Below, in pieces: positions 25,991 to 34,076 of a stretch of DNA of 64,000 bases. The notes under the pieces are model-generated. The model had not been told where the DNA came from. It ran no database searches and worked only from the letters and a program-made list of their open reading frames with translations. Made by a program: the position numbers and the translations under genes. Numbering within the stretch: the stretch's first letter is position 1; each line of letters opens with the position of its first letter. This DNA comes from Clostridiaceae bacterium (lineage in GTDB: Bacteria; Bacillota; Clostridia; Lachnospirales; Lachnospiraceae): positions 124,001 through 188,000 of the forward strand of contig CAJSZV010000011.1 in the NCBI GenBank assembly GCA_910574345.1, given 5' to 3'.

Positions 25991-26353
25991 TCACCCCGGC
26001 GCCCTCACCTCAATCAGATTCCCGTCAGGATCGAAAAATCGGATCATGTTCCCATCCCCCAAGTCTTCCGAAAGTCCCTTCACCATCTCCACAGGCTCCC
26101 CATACTCCTCAAGCCTTCTCACAAACCCCTCCAGCTGCGGCTCCTCAAAATACAGCTCGCTCCCAAGGCTCTTCTCAATAACCCTTCCCCCAACAGCCTT
26201 CTCCCACACACTCTTCTCCTGAAGCACCAGCCCTTCAGTGAGAATCACATTTTCCTCCCCGTCCAAAACCACCGAAAGCCCAAACATATCTCTGTAAAAA
26301 GCCTTGGCTCTCTCTAAGTCACTGACCACAATCAGCACATTTTTTAACTTCAT
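25991..26353 (-). CDS. VOC superfamily (glyoxalase-like) protein
   Basis: 120 aa: KNVLIVVSDLERAKAFYRDMFGLSVV first module and NMIRFFDPDGNLIEVRAPG second module with its Glu ligand. GGAGGG lies 7 nt before ATG 26353. Normal length. The substrate is unknown; the fold occurs in fosfomycin/bleomycin resistance proteins and many dioxygenases or isomerases. Confidence 0.85.
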   Translation of the reverse strand: MKLKNVLIVVSDLERAKAFYRDMFGLSVVLDGEENVILTEGLVLQEKSVWEKAVGGRVIEKSLGSELYFEEPQLEGFVRRLEEYGEPVEMVKGLSEDLGDGNMIRFFDPDGNLIEVRAPG

Positions 26354-26383
26354 CCGCTGCCCTCCTTCTTCCCATGACCCCTC

Positions 26384-27049
26384 TCATCCAAAATCCCGGA
26401 TCACCGAATGACTGTATATATAAAACTCCTCCTGGCTCGGCTCCACTCTGCGCTCCTTCGGCTCAAACCCCTCATCATACTTCCTTGCCTCTTTCTCACT
26501 TACATTGTAAACCAGGCTTTCGTGATAAAACCATCTTCTCCCGTCAAAGACCCCCTCTTTCAGTTCCTTCACCAGCATGGCACAGGGAAAAACCCCGTTT
26601 CCCAGGCACACATTGAACCGCTTGCAGCTCTTAAATCCCCTGGACACATAGTTGCCCGGACTGCCGAAGATGACAATGGCGTCATACCCCAGTTCCACAG
26701 CCTTCCCAAAAGAATACTCCAAAAGCGCTCTTCCGATTCCCTGACGCTGAAATTGAGGCAGGACACTGACAGGGCCAAAGGTAAGAATCGCTTTTTCTCT
26801 CCCCGACTCATCCATGAGCCGGGACTTTGTGTACATCACATTTCCCACGATCCGCCCTTCTGCCTCCGCAACCAGATCCAGTTCCTTCACGAAATCCCTA
26901 TGTCCCCTCATTACATGAGCCAGATAATGCTCGCTGCACCCCGGAACATATACATTCCAGAAAGCATTCCGAATCACGGTCTCCACATCCCGGTATTCAT
27001 CTGCGCGCTCATTTCTTATGATTATGTCTGATTTTATGTCTGTCTTCAT
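26384..27049 (-). CDS. GNAT family N-acetyltransferase
   Basis: 221 aa: IIIRNERADEYRDVETVIRNAF start, FGPVSVLPQFQRQGIGRALLEY with the CoA loop Q-R-Q-G-I-G (about 92-112), and VIFGSPGNYVSRGFKSC motif. This layout (GPVSVLPxxQxxGIG with GxPxYYxRFGF) is typical of the YhbS-like group. AGGGGG precedes ATG 27049. Substrate unknown. Confidence 0.88.
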   Translation of the reverse strand: MKTDIKSDIIIRNERADEYRDVETVIRNAFWNVYVPGCSEHYLAHVMRGHRDFVKELDLVAEAEGRIVGNVMYTKSRLMDESGREKAILTFGPVSVLPQFQRQGIGRALLEYSFGKAVELGYDAIVIFGSPGNYVSRGFKSCKRFNVCLGNGVFPCAMLVKELKEGVFDGRRWFYHESLVYNVSEKEARKYDEGFEPKERRVEPSQEEFYIYSHSVIRDFG

Positions 27050-27179
27050 GTCAAAACCCCCTGATTTTCATGTTCCTTTACTCCACTGTACAACCGCCAA
27101 ACGGACAGCCTCCCTCAGCTTCTTCCTGCTCATACCCGGATTCCCTTAAGTCTTTTTCACTTTCCTTCCTCTTTTCGTA

Positions 27180-28547
27180 TCAGTGATGTATCTTTCTAAA
27201 TAAAACCCTGAGCGGAATCTCTATCTCCTTTCCCGGATAGATCAGGTCCGGCTGATTTATATGATTCCATTTATAAGCCGCGATCTCATAAGCCAGATCC
27301 GGATCCTCACCATAGTACTTCGCAATCATGGACAGGTTCTCTCCCTTCTTTACCCGGTGGCGGTAAGGGAGAACCACAAAGGTACTCATAATCCGTTCTC
27401 TCACCTGGGCATTGGATACTCCTTCCCGCTCCTTAGAACCTGGAAATGACTCGAAAGCCACGATCCAGTTATCCTGATAAGATCTTGTCACAGGAATATA
27501 CACAGATGCCTGACGCAAAAGCCGCTCCGGCTGATCCTGGTCAAGGATTCCTATCTCAGCGCGAACAAATTCATGATAAGGCGTTGTATACACTTCCTTG
27601 TCAATGCGGATAATCTCATCTCTCACATTTTGCTCCAAGGCAGTCCCCAAAAGGCTGTAAAGAAAATCACTTGTATACATGTACTCTTTAATGGCCTCTG
27701 CAGACGAAAAATCATGAGTTTTCCACTCCTGAAATACAAGGATGCGCCCGTAATCCTCTTCCGGATTCACACTCAGCTCCACATCCCAGTTTCTCACATT
27801 CATCTTTCCCAAATTGCACCAGATAATGATCTCCGCCGCTTCCCTTTCCCCTTTTTTCAAATCATAGATCAGAAGCCAGTCAGAATCACTTTCCCGCAGC
27901 ACATACTCATACTCGTCCGTCACCTGTTTTCCCATAGCCTTTTCCAGATAATTGTTGATTCCGCCCTTTGAAACATAGTCCTGTACCTCATGGATATTTC
28001 CCTCCAGATGTTCATCAAAGTACTCTCTCCAGTCCCGGATAAACTGGCCCGATGCCTCTTCCTCCCATTCCGGCACAAAGGTGAGAGGGCTGGCATCTGT
28101 AGATCCCACATACCAGTTCCAGGGATATTCCATATAAAACCTGTCGCTACAAAAGGCCTTATGATTATAATACTCCGGCTGCTCTCCCTTTCCCTCCCTT
28201 ACATAATCCGTAAGGTCAAGTCCCATATATCCGAAATGCATCTTTGGAAATCTGTCCTTTGGTGTATCCGTATCCCGTTCATCTTCCGATGATACGAGAT
28301 TTGTCTCAAATTCCCCATAATCATCATAGCTTCCGTCGTCCATACAGTCCAGACCGTCAACAATGTAAGCAGAAAATACACTTCGTGATCCGGCGGCAGA
28401 TGGGGATTCCCTCTCCTCTGCCGCTTCCTGCACCTGCGCCGTCCTTTGCATCTGATCATATTCTCTGCCATCCGTATTTCCAAAGGACGTCCACCATGAC
28501 CAGCCAAACCATGCCGCCAAAATCATCTCCGCTACAATCTTTCCCAT
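27180..28547 (-). CDS. Exported LysM-domain protein
   Basis: 455 aa. A short hydrophobic start (MILAAWFGWSWW) suggests export. The large middle part is acidic and unrecognised. Residues about 398-447 form a LysM domain (HRVKKGENLSMIAKYYG start, LIYPGKEIEIP end) that binds peptidoglycan or chitin-type glycans. ATG 28547 follows AGGAGG by 6 nt. It lies 54 bp downstream of the serpin gene on the same strand, so the two wall/surface proteins are likely cotranscribed. Confidence 0.8.
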   Translation of the reverse strand: MGKIVAEMILAAWFGWSWWTSFGNTDGREYDQMQRTAQVQEAAEERESPSAAGSRSVFSAYIVDGLDCMDDGSYDDYGEFETNLVSSEDERDTDTPKDRFPKMHFGYMGLDLTDYVREGKGEQPEYYNHKAFCSDRFYMEYPWNWYVGSTDASPLTFVPEWEEEASGQFIRDWREYFDEHLEGNIHEVQDYVSKGGINNYLEKAMGKQVTDEYEYVLRESDSDWLLIYDLKKGEREAAEIIIWCNLGKMNVRNWDVELSVNPEEDYGRILVFQEWKTHDFSSAEAIKEYMYTSDFLYSLLGTALEQNVRDEIIRIDKEVYTTPYHEFVRAEIGILDQDQPERLLRQASVYIPVTRSYQDNWIVAFESFPGSKEREGVSNAQVRERIMSTFVVLPYRHRVKKGENLSMIAKYYGEDPDLAYEIAAYKWNHINQPDLIYPGKEIEIPLRVLFRKIHH

Positions 28548-28601
28548 ATTCAGCCTCCTCCCAGGTACAGCCCCCTGCAGCCAGTCTTCCCCTGATCCTC
28601 T

Positions 28602-30005
28602 TTAGGGCTGGTTCACAATTCCCGCAAACAAAGGCATACCCGAATCACTGGTAATCACAAAAATAAAGGGCCGGTCCAGCACAAAATCCATCTCTTCCTC
28701 CGGCGGCATGGCTGCACCTGCAGCTGCCATTACCGTATAGGCTGCCGCTATGCACCCCTCCTCATCCACCATAACCCGGGCGGCATGGCTGGCCTGAGAG
28801 ACGAAAATCCCGTCTTCCTGTTCCGTCAATGGGGTAAAATCCGACTTGTCCGGGTCAAATACATCGGTGATCCCCAATTTCTTTAAGCCGTTTATTAAAT
28901 TGAGATTGGATACCACATCAAACTTAGGCATTGCCAGATTCACAACCAGGCGTTTCTGATTCTCCCACTTATCCCCGGTCAAGTAACCGGACAAAATCAA
29001 TTCCATAACCTGGTCTTCCAAAAGCACTTCCTCAGGCGCTACTCCCGGATCCGGCAGAATCAGCCACATGCCCCCGCTTTCCTCAAAACCTTTATGGACA
29101 GCCCCGAATTTTTCACCCCAATAGTAAGTGCTGGTTCCGCCCTGGTGCATGAAATCCCAGGCGATATCGCCATGACTGCCATGGAATGTCTCTTCCCTTG
29201 TATTGGCCTCCATGAATTCGCCTGACCACTTGGCCCGGTAATAAATGGTGGAAGCCAGCGCCATCAACGTATTGTCATCCATGTGGATTCCCGAAGCCTG
29301 TTCTTTTAAAAGCCCGTCGGTCTGCTCGTTAAGCCACCCCTTAAGCCTCTCGTCCAACTCCTGCGACCCCATTTTCCCCCAATAGGAAGAAGCATAATGG
29401 TGCTGCGCCAAAGCATCCAAAGTCTCCTTTTTAAATTCAATCCCTTCATCCAGCCACAGAGAATTGGCCAATATGCTGGTCACCGCCCCGTCACTGCTGT
29501 AATTGGCATTCCACACTTGTTCTGCCTGGGTACGCAGGCTCTCCAAAGATTCCGATCCCAAAAGGGTGAGTATCTGCTGCCTGCTGTCTCCTTCCACAGT
29601 CTCGGCCAGCATGGTGAGAGCCATATACACATTGACCGGTGAATAGATTCTGTTCTCCCCTTCCTGCCCCGGTACTTCCTCTGTCAAAAACTGACGGATG
29701 GATGAAGCAAAAAATGGCTCTAAGCTCTCCATACATCCCTCCGGCAGACTTCTCCTGCTCCTTTTTTCCTCCCACCAGACATCAAATACTTCGGAGAATC
29801 CGTCACTGTCAAACTCTCCCGTCTTTTTATCGATATAGTCCTCCTCATTGGGATAGGGCGGCATGTCGGGATAGACCGCTTTTACCACTCCCGCCTTTGT
29901 CCCGGAATTGTCTGCTGGGGATACACTGCCCTTTTCCTCCGTTTTACAGCCAGATGCAGCGACAGCCAACAGAAGCACCACACTTAATCTTATTATTTTT
30001 TTCAT
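28602..30005 (-). CDS. Serpin-family protease inhibitor lipoprotein
   Basis: 467 aa. Lipoprotein signal with lipobox AASGC (Cys near residue 20). The serpin fold covers about residues 95-467: RIYSPVNVYMALTMLAETVEGDS, NSLWLDEGIEFKK, LVVNLAMPKFDV, then VSQASHAARVMVDEEGCIAAAYTVMAAAG (breach, hinge and reactive-centre loop) and the FVLDRPFIFVI end. The Ala-rich hinge indicates an inhibitory serpin; the loop PEEEM follows AAMP. The start at 30005 is 6 nt after AAGGAGG; an upstream in-frame ATG lies before that site. It should sit on the outer face of the membrane and inactivate serine or cysteine proteases, of host or self. Confidence 0.92.
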   Translation of the reverse strand: MKKIIRLSVVLLLAVAASGCKTEEKGSVSPADNSGTKAGVVKAVYPDMPPYPNEEDYIDKKTGEFDSDGFSEVFDVWWEEKRSRRSLPEGCMESLEPFFASSIRQFLTEEVPGQEGENRIYSPVNVYMALTMLAETVEGDSRQQILTLLGSESLESLRTQAEQVWNANYSSDGAVTSILANSLWLDEGIEFKKETLDALAQHHYASSYWGKMGSQELDERLKGWLNEQTDGLLKEQASGIHMDDNTLMALASTIYYRAKWSGEFMEANTREETFHGSHGDIAWDFMHQGGTSTYYWGEKFGAVHKGFEESGGMWLILPDPGVAPEEVLLEDQVMELILSGYLTGDKWENQKRLVVNLAMPKFDVVSNLNLINGLKKLGITDVFDPDKSDFTPLTEQEDGIFVSQASHAARVMVDEEGCIAAAYTVMAAAGAAMPPEEEMDFVLDRPFIFVITSDSGMPLFAGIVNQP

Positions 30006-30118
30006 AGATAGCCTCCTTCTTATATCTCTCATATCATCATATCATATCTGTACAGAGGAGTCTTTTAAACTTACATTACAATAACCAAAACTTTCGTAAA
30101 GTCATTCCGCAGTGCACA

Positions 30119-30161
30119 AAAACCGGAAATTTCCTGTGTAAAATCAGAAATTTCCGGTTTT
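30119..30161 (-). terminator. Intrinsic terminator after the sce7726-like gene
   Basis: Perfect 15-bp stem, arms 30119-30133 and 30147-30161, with a 13-nt loop. On the minus strand it ends in GGTTTTTG. The stem touches the stop codon (30161-30163) of the gene it follows. Confidence 0.8.
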
Positions 30162-30748
30162 CAAATGGCTATGGTGGTGTAATCCCTCTCGAACAGCTCC
30201 TGGCTGATCTGCTCGTGAAGAAGACTTTCAGGAACCTTCAAAAGGATCTTGTCTATGACAAAAAGCTTGCTCATCTTTCTGTATCCAGGCATTTGATTCA
30301 GCTTCTGGATATGTGCCAGCTCCCGTCTCCACAAAAGACTTAACTTGGCCCTGAGATGCCTGTTAGGATTGGGAGCAGCCTCCCGAAGTACATAGAAATC
30401 CACTCTGCTGCCGTCCTCCTCCACAGTGATAATTCCCCACCATTCTGGTACATGTTCCCAGATGTGCGCCCCATGGCTTGACCCTGCCACTACATAATTA
30501 TAATCAAAGTACCGGTCGTAATCCTTTGTCTGTCTCTTCAGTCTGGCATAGGTATCCGCATCGCTTTTGATCTCAATTCCCCATATGCTAAAAGGGCGAA
30601 CCATCATCACGTCCGCCCTGGATCTGCCCACTCGTTTTTCTTCTATAATGCGTATCTTTCCATAGCGCTCTTCCAAAAAGTCAAACAGGGGCTCCCTGAT
30701 GTCTTTATCATACAGCATCTTTTTGTCTCTGTCTCCTGTCTCAAACAT
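30161..30748 (-). CDS. sce7726-family / PD-(D/E)XK nuclease-like protein
   Basis: 195 aa. The restriction-type core is visible: RSRADVMMV with D46, then WGIEIKSDADTYARLKRQ with E59 and K61, a D-ExK arrangement, followed by YDRYFDYNYVV as in sce7726 proteins. The C-terminal half is helical. ATG 30748 lies 3 nt after the stop of the zinc-ribbon gene, so they form a tight pair. The family is linked to mobile or defence contexts but is not characterised. Confidence 0.75.
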   Translation of the reverse strand: MFETGDRDKKMLYDKDIREPLFDFLEERYGKIRIIEEKRVGRSRADVMMVRPFSIWGIEIKSDADTYARLKRQTKDYDRYFDYNYVVAGSSHGAHIWEHVPEWWGIITVEEDGSRVDFYVLREAAPNPNRHLRAKLSLLWRRELAHIQKLNQMPGYRKMSKLFVIDKILLKVPESLLHEQISQELFERDYTTIAI

Positions 30749-30751
30749 ATA

Positions 30752-31129
30752 TCAATCCCAATGACCTGTCTCCTGTTCATTCAGCTCGTCTCTTTCACAG
30801 GCCGGACAGACAATCCGGGAATCCTCATCCAAAAGTTCCACCTCACCGCCGCACACAGGACAGGCACCTATGTAAGACCTCCCGCTTTCCATGAGATGAA
30901 GCACAGGCACAGCCTCCACACTCCGGCACTTCCTGCACAGGGCAGTTCTGTAGTTAAAATGAAACAGGGACAACTGCTCCGTATTCACATCTGCCGCGAT
31001 TTCCCTTTGAATGTCCTCGGAAAACACTTCCATAACCCGTCCCAGGACACCATGCCTCATGCCATGGCCCAGACGGAGCTGCCATTCTTTCTGACAGGAA
31101 GGACATGTCAGCCGCCGAATCACTCCCAT
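30752..31129 (-). CDS. CpXC/zinc-ribbon protein
   Basis: 125 aa with four CxxC pairs: LTCPSC (about 8-12), LCRKC (about 65-69), ACPVCGG (about 89-95) and VCPAC (about 108-112), enough for two zinc ribbons. The first half resembles the CpXC domain. The start at 31129 has AAGGAG 7 nt before; a longer frame upstream is rejected. It is tightly followed by the sce7726-like gene and may be its partner. Function unknown. Confidence 0.75.
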   Translation of the reverse strand: MGVIRRLTCPSCQKEWQLRLGHGMRHGVLGRVMEVFSEDIQREIAADVNTEQLSLFHFNYRTALCRKCRSVEAVPVLHLMESGRSYIGACPVCGGEVELLDEDSRIVCPACERDELNEQETGHWD

Positions 31130-31283
31130 ATCCGCTCTCCTTCTTTCTTCGCTGCTGTTCACAGGGCATCTTCTTATCCGGCTCCGCCGGCCAAAAACCA
31201 TCCTGCCTCCGCCCTATATGGAAAAATGGATAAAATCAGTCTTATGAACAAGCCTGACGCGCCCCATGACAGTAACCATTTTT

Positions 31284-33125
31284 CTATGATCCAAGGAGAC
31301 TGAGTATGTTCTCAGGCACATGATTGGCCTGAGCCAGCATAGACTGCCCGCTTTGGAACAAAATCTGATTGCGCACATGCTCCGTAACGGCAAAAGCCAT
31401 ATCCGTATCCCGGATACGGGATTCCGAAGCCGTCAGGTTCTCCACCGTGTTGCTCAGATTCGCATAAGTATGCTCCAGACGGTTCTGAATAGCTCCATAG
31501 TGGCTGCGCATACTGCTGACCCGGTTAATGGCGCTGTCTATCTTATCCACACCGCTGTTGGCATCATCCAAAGTGAGAATATTGGTGCTGCCAAGCCCCA
31601 GACCGACATCGTCAAGACGGAACAGATTCACGTCAATGAATTGGTCGTGGCCTCCGGCCGATATGGAGATCTTACCGGTGGCTCCCACTCTCCAGCTTTT
31701 TATAGAAAAGGGAGCACTGGAAGCTGAATTCCCAATAATGGAACTTCCGCCTTTGTTCAGGCCTCCGGCAACAATGGAGCCGGCTCCGCCTTTGGACTCA
31801 ACGGAAAGCTGACGGACAAAACCAGTCAAAGCCCCATCCGGATGATCAAACATGGCCTCTATGTCCGCCATACTGGTGACCTTTCCTCCAGTATGTCTAC
31901 TCAAGACCGAATATAACGACTTGTCGGTTTGAAGATCATTAAAAATCTTATTCATACCATCGGCAATTCTCTCACCCAAGTCTGTTTTGGTCGAATCACC
32001 CGCTAAGTATCCCACATAAGCCGCTGCCAGATAACCATGCCCGTAAGGACGGTCTTTCACGTTATAAGCTTTCAAATAATTTTCAATAGCGCCGTCCTTA
32101 GAGCCGTCGTTAACATCAGTCAGCTGATTGGCGATTTGCTGCAGTCCCGAATTCCACCCTGTGGGAAATCCTCCTCCGGCAAGCTGCGCCGTGCCCTCAA
32201 CAAACCACTCAGGATATTTCTCAAAACCGTTTCTTCCGAACATCCCGTCTGTCAGAGTATACTGCATGACGGAATGCATCAGCTCATGAGCGATAGTAGA
32301 CTGCAAAGCCGCCTGATCCGGATGTCCGTCCTTGATGGATTCATCTGAAAAATCAGCGGCATCCACCGTAATCTGCATATTAAAGGGCCTGCCGTTGGAA
32401 CGGAAAGAAGCCTTTGCATAGGCCATCATGCCATATGGTCCGTCGACATACTCAATGCAGAGCTCCATGTCAACCTTTTCCGAACCCAAATTAGTTTTCA
32501 ATGCAGGAAATGCATCCAGGATCTGCGTTGCCGCATTGGGAATATATTCTGTAGCAATCTTTTCCGCCAGAAGATCATATCCTGTGCTTTCCGTGACTCC
32601 TTGGGCCGCCCGCCCCACGCTTCCTGAATAATTCACGCTTACATTCCCATTAGCCAGATCCAGGGTACAGCCGTAAAATGATGTCAGAGTTACATTCTTC
32701 TTGGTTCCGCCATTGCTGAAAAGAGGCACGCCGCTGAAAGTGGTAGATTCGCCGATACGGGTGATCTCCGCCTTCAATTCCTCCATCTCCGAATTCATCA
32801 TGGACCGCTGCAGTTCCGTGTACGTCCCATTGGAGGCCTGGACCGCCATTCCCTTCATGCGGTTAAGCATAGAATGCACCTCTGTCAAGGCTCCCTCCAC
32901 GGTCTGCACCAGACAGATCCCGTCCTGTGTATTCCTCTTTCCCTGATTCATGGAGGTAATCTGGGCACGCATCCCCTCCGATATAGCAAGTCCCGCCGCA
33001 TCGTCGCCGGCGCGGTTAATCCGGTAACCGGAACTGAGCTTTTCCAGATTCTTGGCCGTGGCCTGATCTGTGATAGAAATATTTCTCTGGGAATTGATGG
33101 CAGAAATATTATGCTGAATTCTCAT
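31284..33125 (-). CDS. Flagellinolysin: flagellin with inserted HExxH metallopeptidase domain
   Basis: 613 aa. The ends are normal flagellin: MRIQHNISAINSQRNIS with LSSGYRINRAGDDAAGLAISE (1-50) and NRLEHTYANLSNTVENLTASESRIRDTDMA with a C-terminal NILSLLGS (about 548-613). In place of the hypervariable surface domain is a gluzincin-type peptidase: H280-E-L-M-H284 in TIAHELMHSVMQ and probable third ligand E310 in WFVEGTAQ. This matches the known flagellinolysin family, in which the protease is displayed along the filament. The start at 33125 is set by GAGGTGAAG and the conserved MRIQHN; upstream codons are rejected. No other flagellar gene is in the window, and a sigma-28 promoter precedes it. 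Confidence 0.93.
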   Translation of the reverse strand: MRIQHNISAINSQRNISITDQATAKNLEKLSSGYRINRAGDDAAGLAISEGMRAQITSMNQGKRNTQDGICLVQTVEGALTEVHSMLNRMKGMAVQASNGTYTELQRSMMNSEMEELKAEITRIGESTTFSGVPLFSNGGTKKNVTLTSFYGCTLDLANGNVSVNYSGSVGRAAQGVTESTGYDLLAEKIATEYIPNAATQILDAFPALKTNLGSEKVDMELCIEYVDGPYGMMAYAKASFRSNGRPFNMQITVDAADFSDESIKDGHPDQAALQSTIAHELMHSVMQYTLTDGMFGRNGFEKYPEWFVEGTAQLAGGGFPTGWNSGLQQIANQLTDVNDGSKDGAIENYLKAYNVKDRPYGHGYLAAAYVGYLAGDSTKTDLGERIADGMNKIFNDLQTDKSLYSVLSRHTGGKVTSMADIEAMFDHPDGALTGFVRQLSVESKGGAGSIVAGGLNKGGSSIIGNSASSAPFSIKSWRVGATGKISISAGGHDQFIDVNLFRLDDVGLGLGSTNILTLDDANSGVDKIDSAINRVSSMRSHYGAIQNRLEHTYANLSNTVENLTASESRIRDTDMAFAVTEHVRNQILFQSGQSMLAQANHVPENILSLLGS

Positions 33126-33217
33126 ATCTTCACCTCTGATAACAGTCAAACTTTCTCTCTTATGGGTATCTGACAAAATAAATACTGGAAAATCATGGCA
33201 CACTAGTATTATTAGAA

Positions 33218-33244
33218 ATATCGGCAGTTTCTTACGATTCTTAA
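33218..33244 (-). promoter_or_regulatory. Sigma-28 (SigD)-type promoter of the flagellinolysin gene
   Basis: On the minus strand GCCGATAT (33218-33225) matches the SigD -10 consensus exactly. It is preceded, at 15-bp spacing, by TTAA (33241-33244), one mismatch from TAAA. Transcription would start near 33211, giving an ~85-nt leader. Confidence 0.75.
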
Positions 33245-33271
33245 GGTATTATTAAGAGGAAGCATCTATAA

Positions 33272-33314
33272 AAATCCCCGGCTCTGCGGGCCAAATCTGC
33301 AGAACCAGGGATTT
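33272..33314 (-). terminator. Terminator between DUF554 gene and flagellinolysin promoter
   Basis: 16-bp stem with two G-U pairs, arms 33272-33287 and 33299-33314, followed on the minus strand by ATTTTTATAG. It closes the catabolic operon at its DUF554 end and isolates the flagellin gene. Confidence 0.8.
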
Positions 33315-33349
33315 CTCTTCTATTTCTCAAATACCCTTCCCCCCATATC

Positions 33350-34042
33350 CTAAAATACCATCCCCCACCCCCTGCTGAAAAACATAACCAGTACCAAAGC
33401 CGGAAGCATATTGATCAAGGGTATATCCTTAATCTTTGCCACCCTAAGGCCCGCCGCTATGGTCATGATTCCGCCGCAGGCCATAAAATCATTCAAAAGT
33501 TCCGGTGTAGTCAAAGGGACAATCATCTTAGCCAGGAAGAAAAGGGCCATAAAAACAACAAACTGAGGAAGGGCTATAAAGCTTACTGCCGCCCCCATAG
33601 TTCCGGCAAAAAGCACTGCGGTAAAGAGATCCATAATGGACTTTGACAGAAGAATCGAAGAGTCCCCCGACATTCCCTCCATCAGCGCCCCGTAGATGCC
33701 AAATCCGCTGGCACAGAAGATGGCCACAATGGTCACATACTCGTTCATATCAATTTTGCCTGCAGACACAGGCAGTTTGTCCAGCACAAATTTCAGCCCG
33801 CTTTTTATCCGCCTTTCCAGCCTAAGTCCCTGTCCCACAAGGGTGCCGACAATCAACGCCAATATTACCGGCGGCATGGTGCTGCCTTTTATGAGGGACA
33901 TGATTCCGTTTCCTATTGCCGCCAACCCGAATACGGTTGTAAGTACGTCTTTTGTCTCATCATCAAAATATTTTCCCATCACCGTTCCCACAAGGCCCCC
34001 TGCAAACACAGCCCCGCATCCGCATAATATTCCTATTGGCAT
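33350..34042 (-). CDS. DUF554 family membrane protein
   Basis: 230-aa membrane protein with six to seven helices. The start MPIGILCGCGAVFAGGLVG and the middle TVFGLAAIGNGIMSLI, then ALIVGTLVGQ and FCASGFGIYGALMEGMSGD, are typical of DUF554 (YqgA-like). The ATG at 34042 lies 9 nt after TGGAGG; three upstream codons are rejected. It is the last gene of the catabolic locus, 34 bp after the GH78-like gene. It may be a transporter or channel; no function is proven for the family. Confidence 0.88.
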   Translation of the reverse strand: MPIGILCGCGAVFAGGLVGTVMGKYFDDETKDVLTTVFGLAAIGNGIMSLIKGSTMPPVILALIVGTLVGQGLRLERRIKSGLKFVLDKLPVSAGKIDMNEYVTIVAIFCASGFGIYGALMEGMSGDSSILLSKSIMDLFTAVLFAGTMGAAVSFIALPQFVVFMALFFLAKMIVPLTTPELLNDFMACGGIMTIAAGLRVAKIKDIPLINMLPALVLVMFFSRGWGMVF

Positions 34043-34076
34043 TGATCTCATCCTCCATCTTTTCCTTGCTATGACT

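Noticed and set aside
24966-26222. 418-codon open frame on the plus strand
   Set aside because: It runs antisense to the YunG-HD and VOC genes, is rich in Pro/Leu/His without domain signs, has no ribosome site, and is explained by the G-rich codon use of the minus-strand genes.
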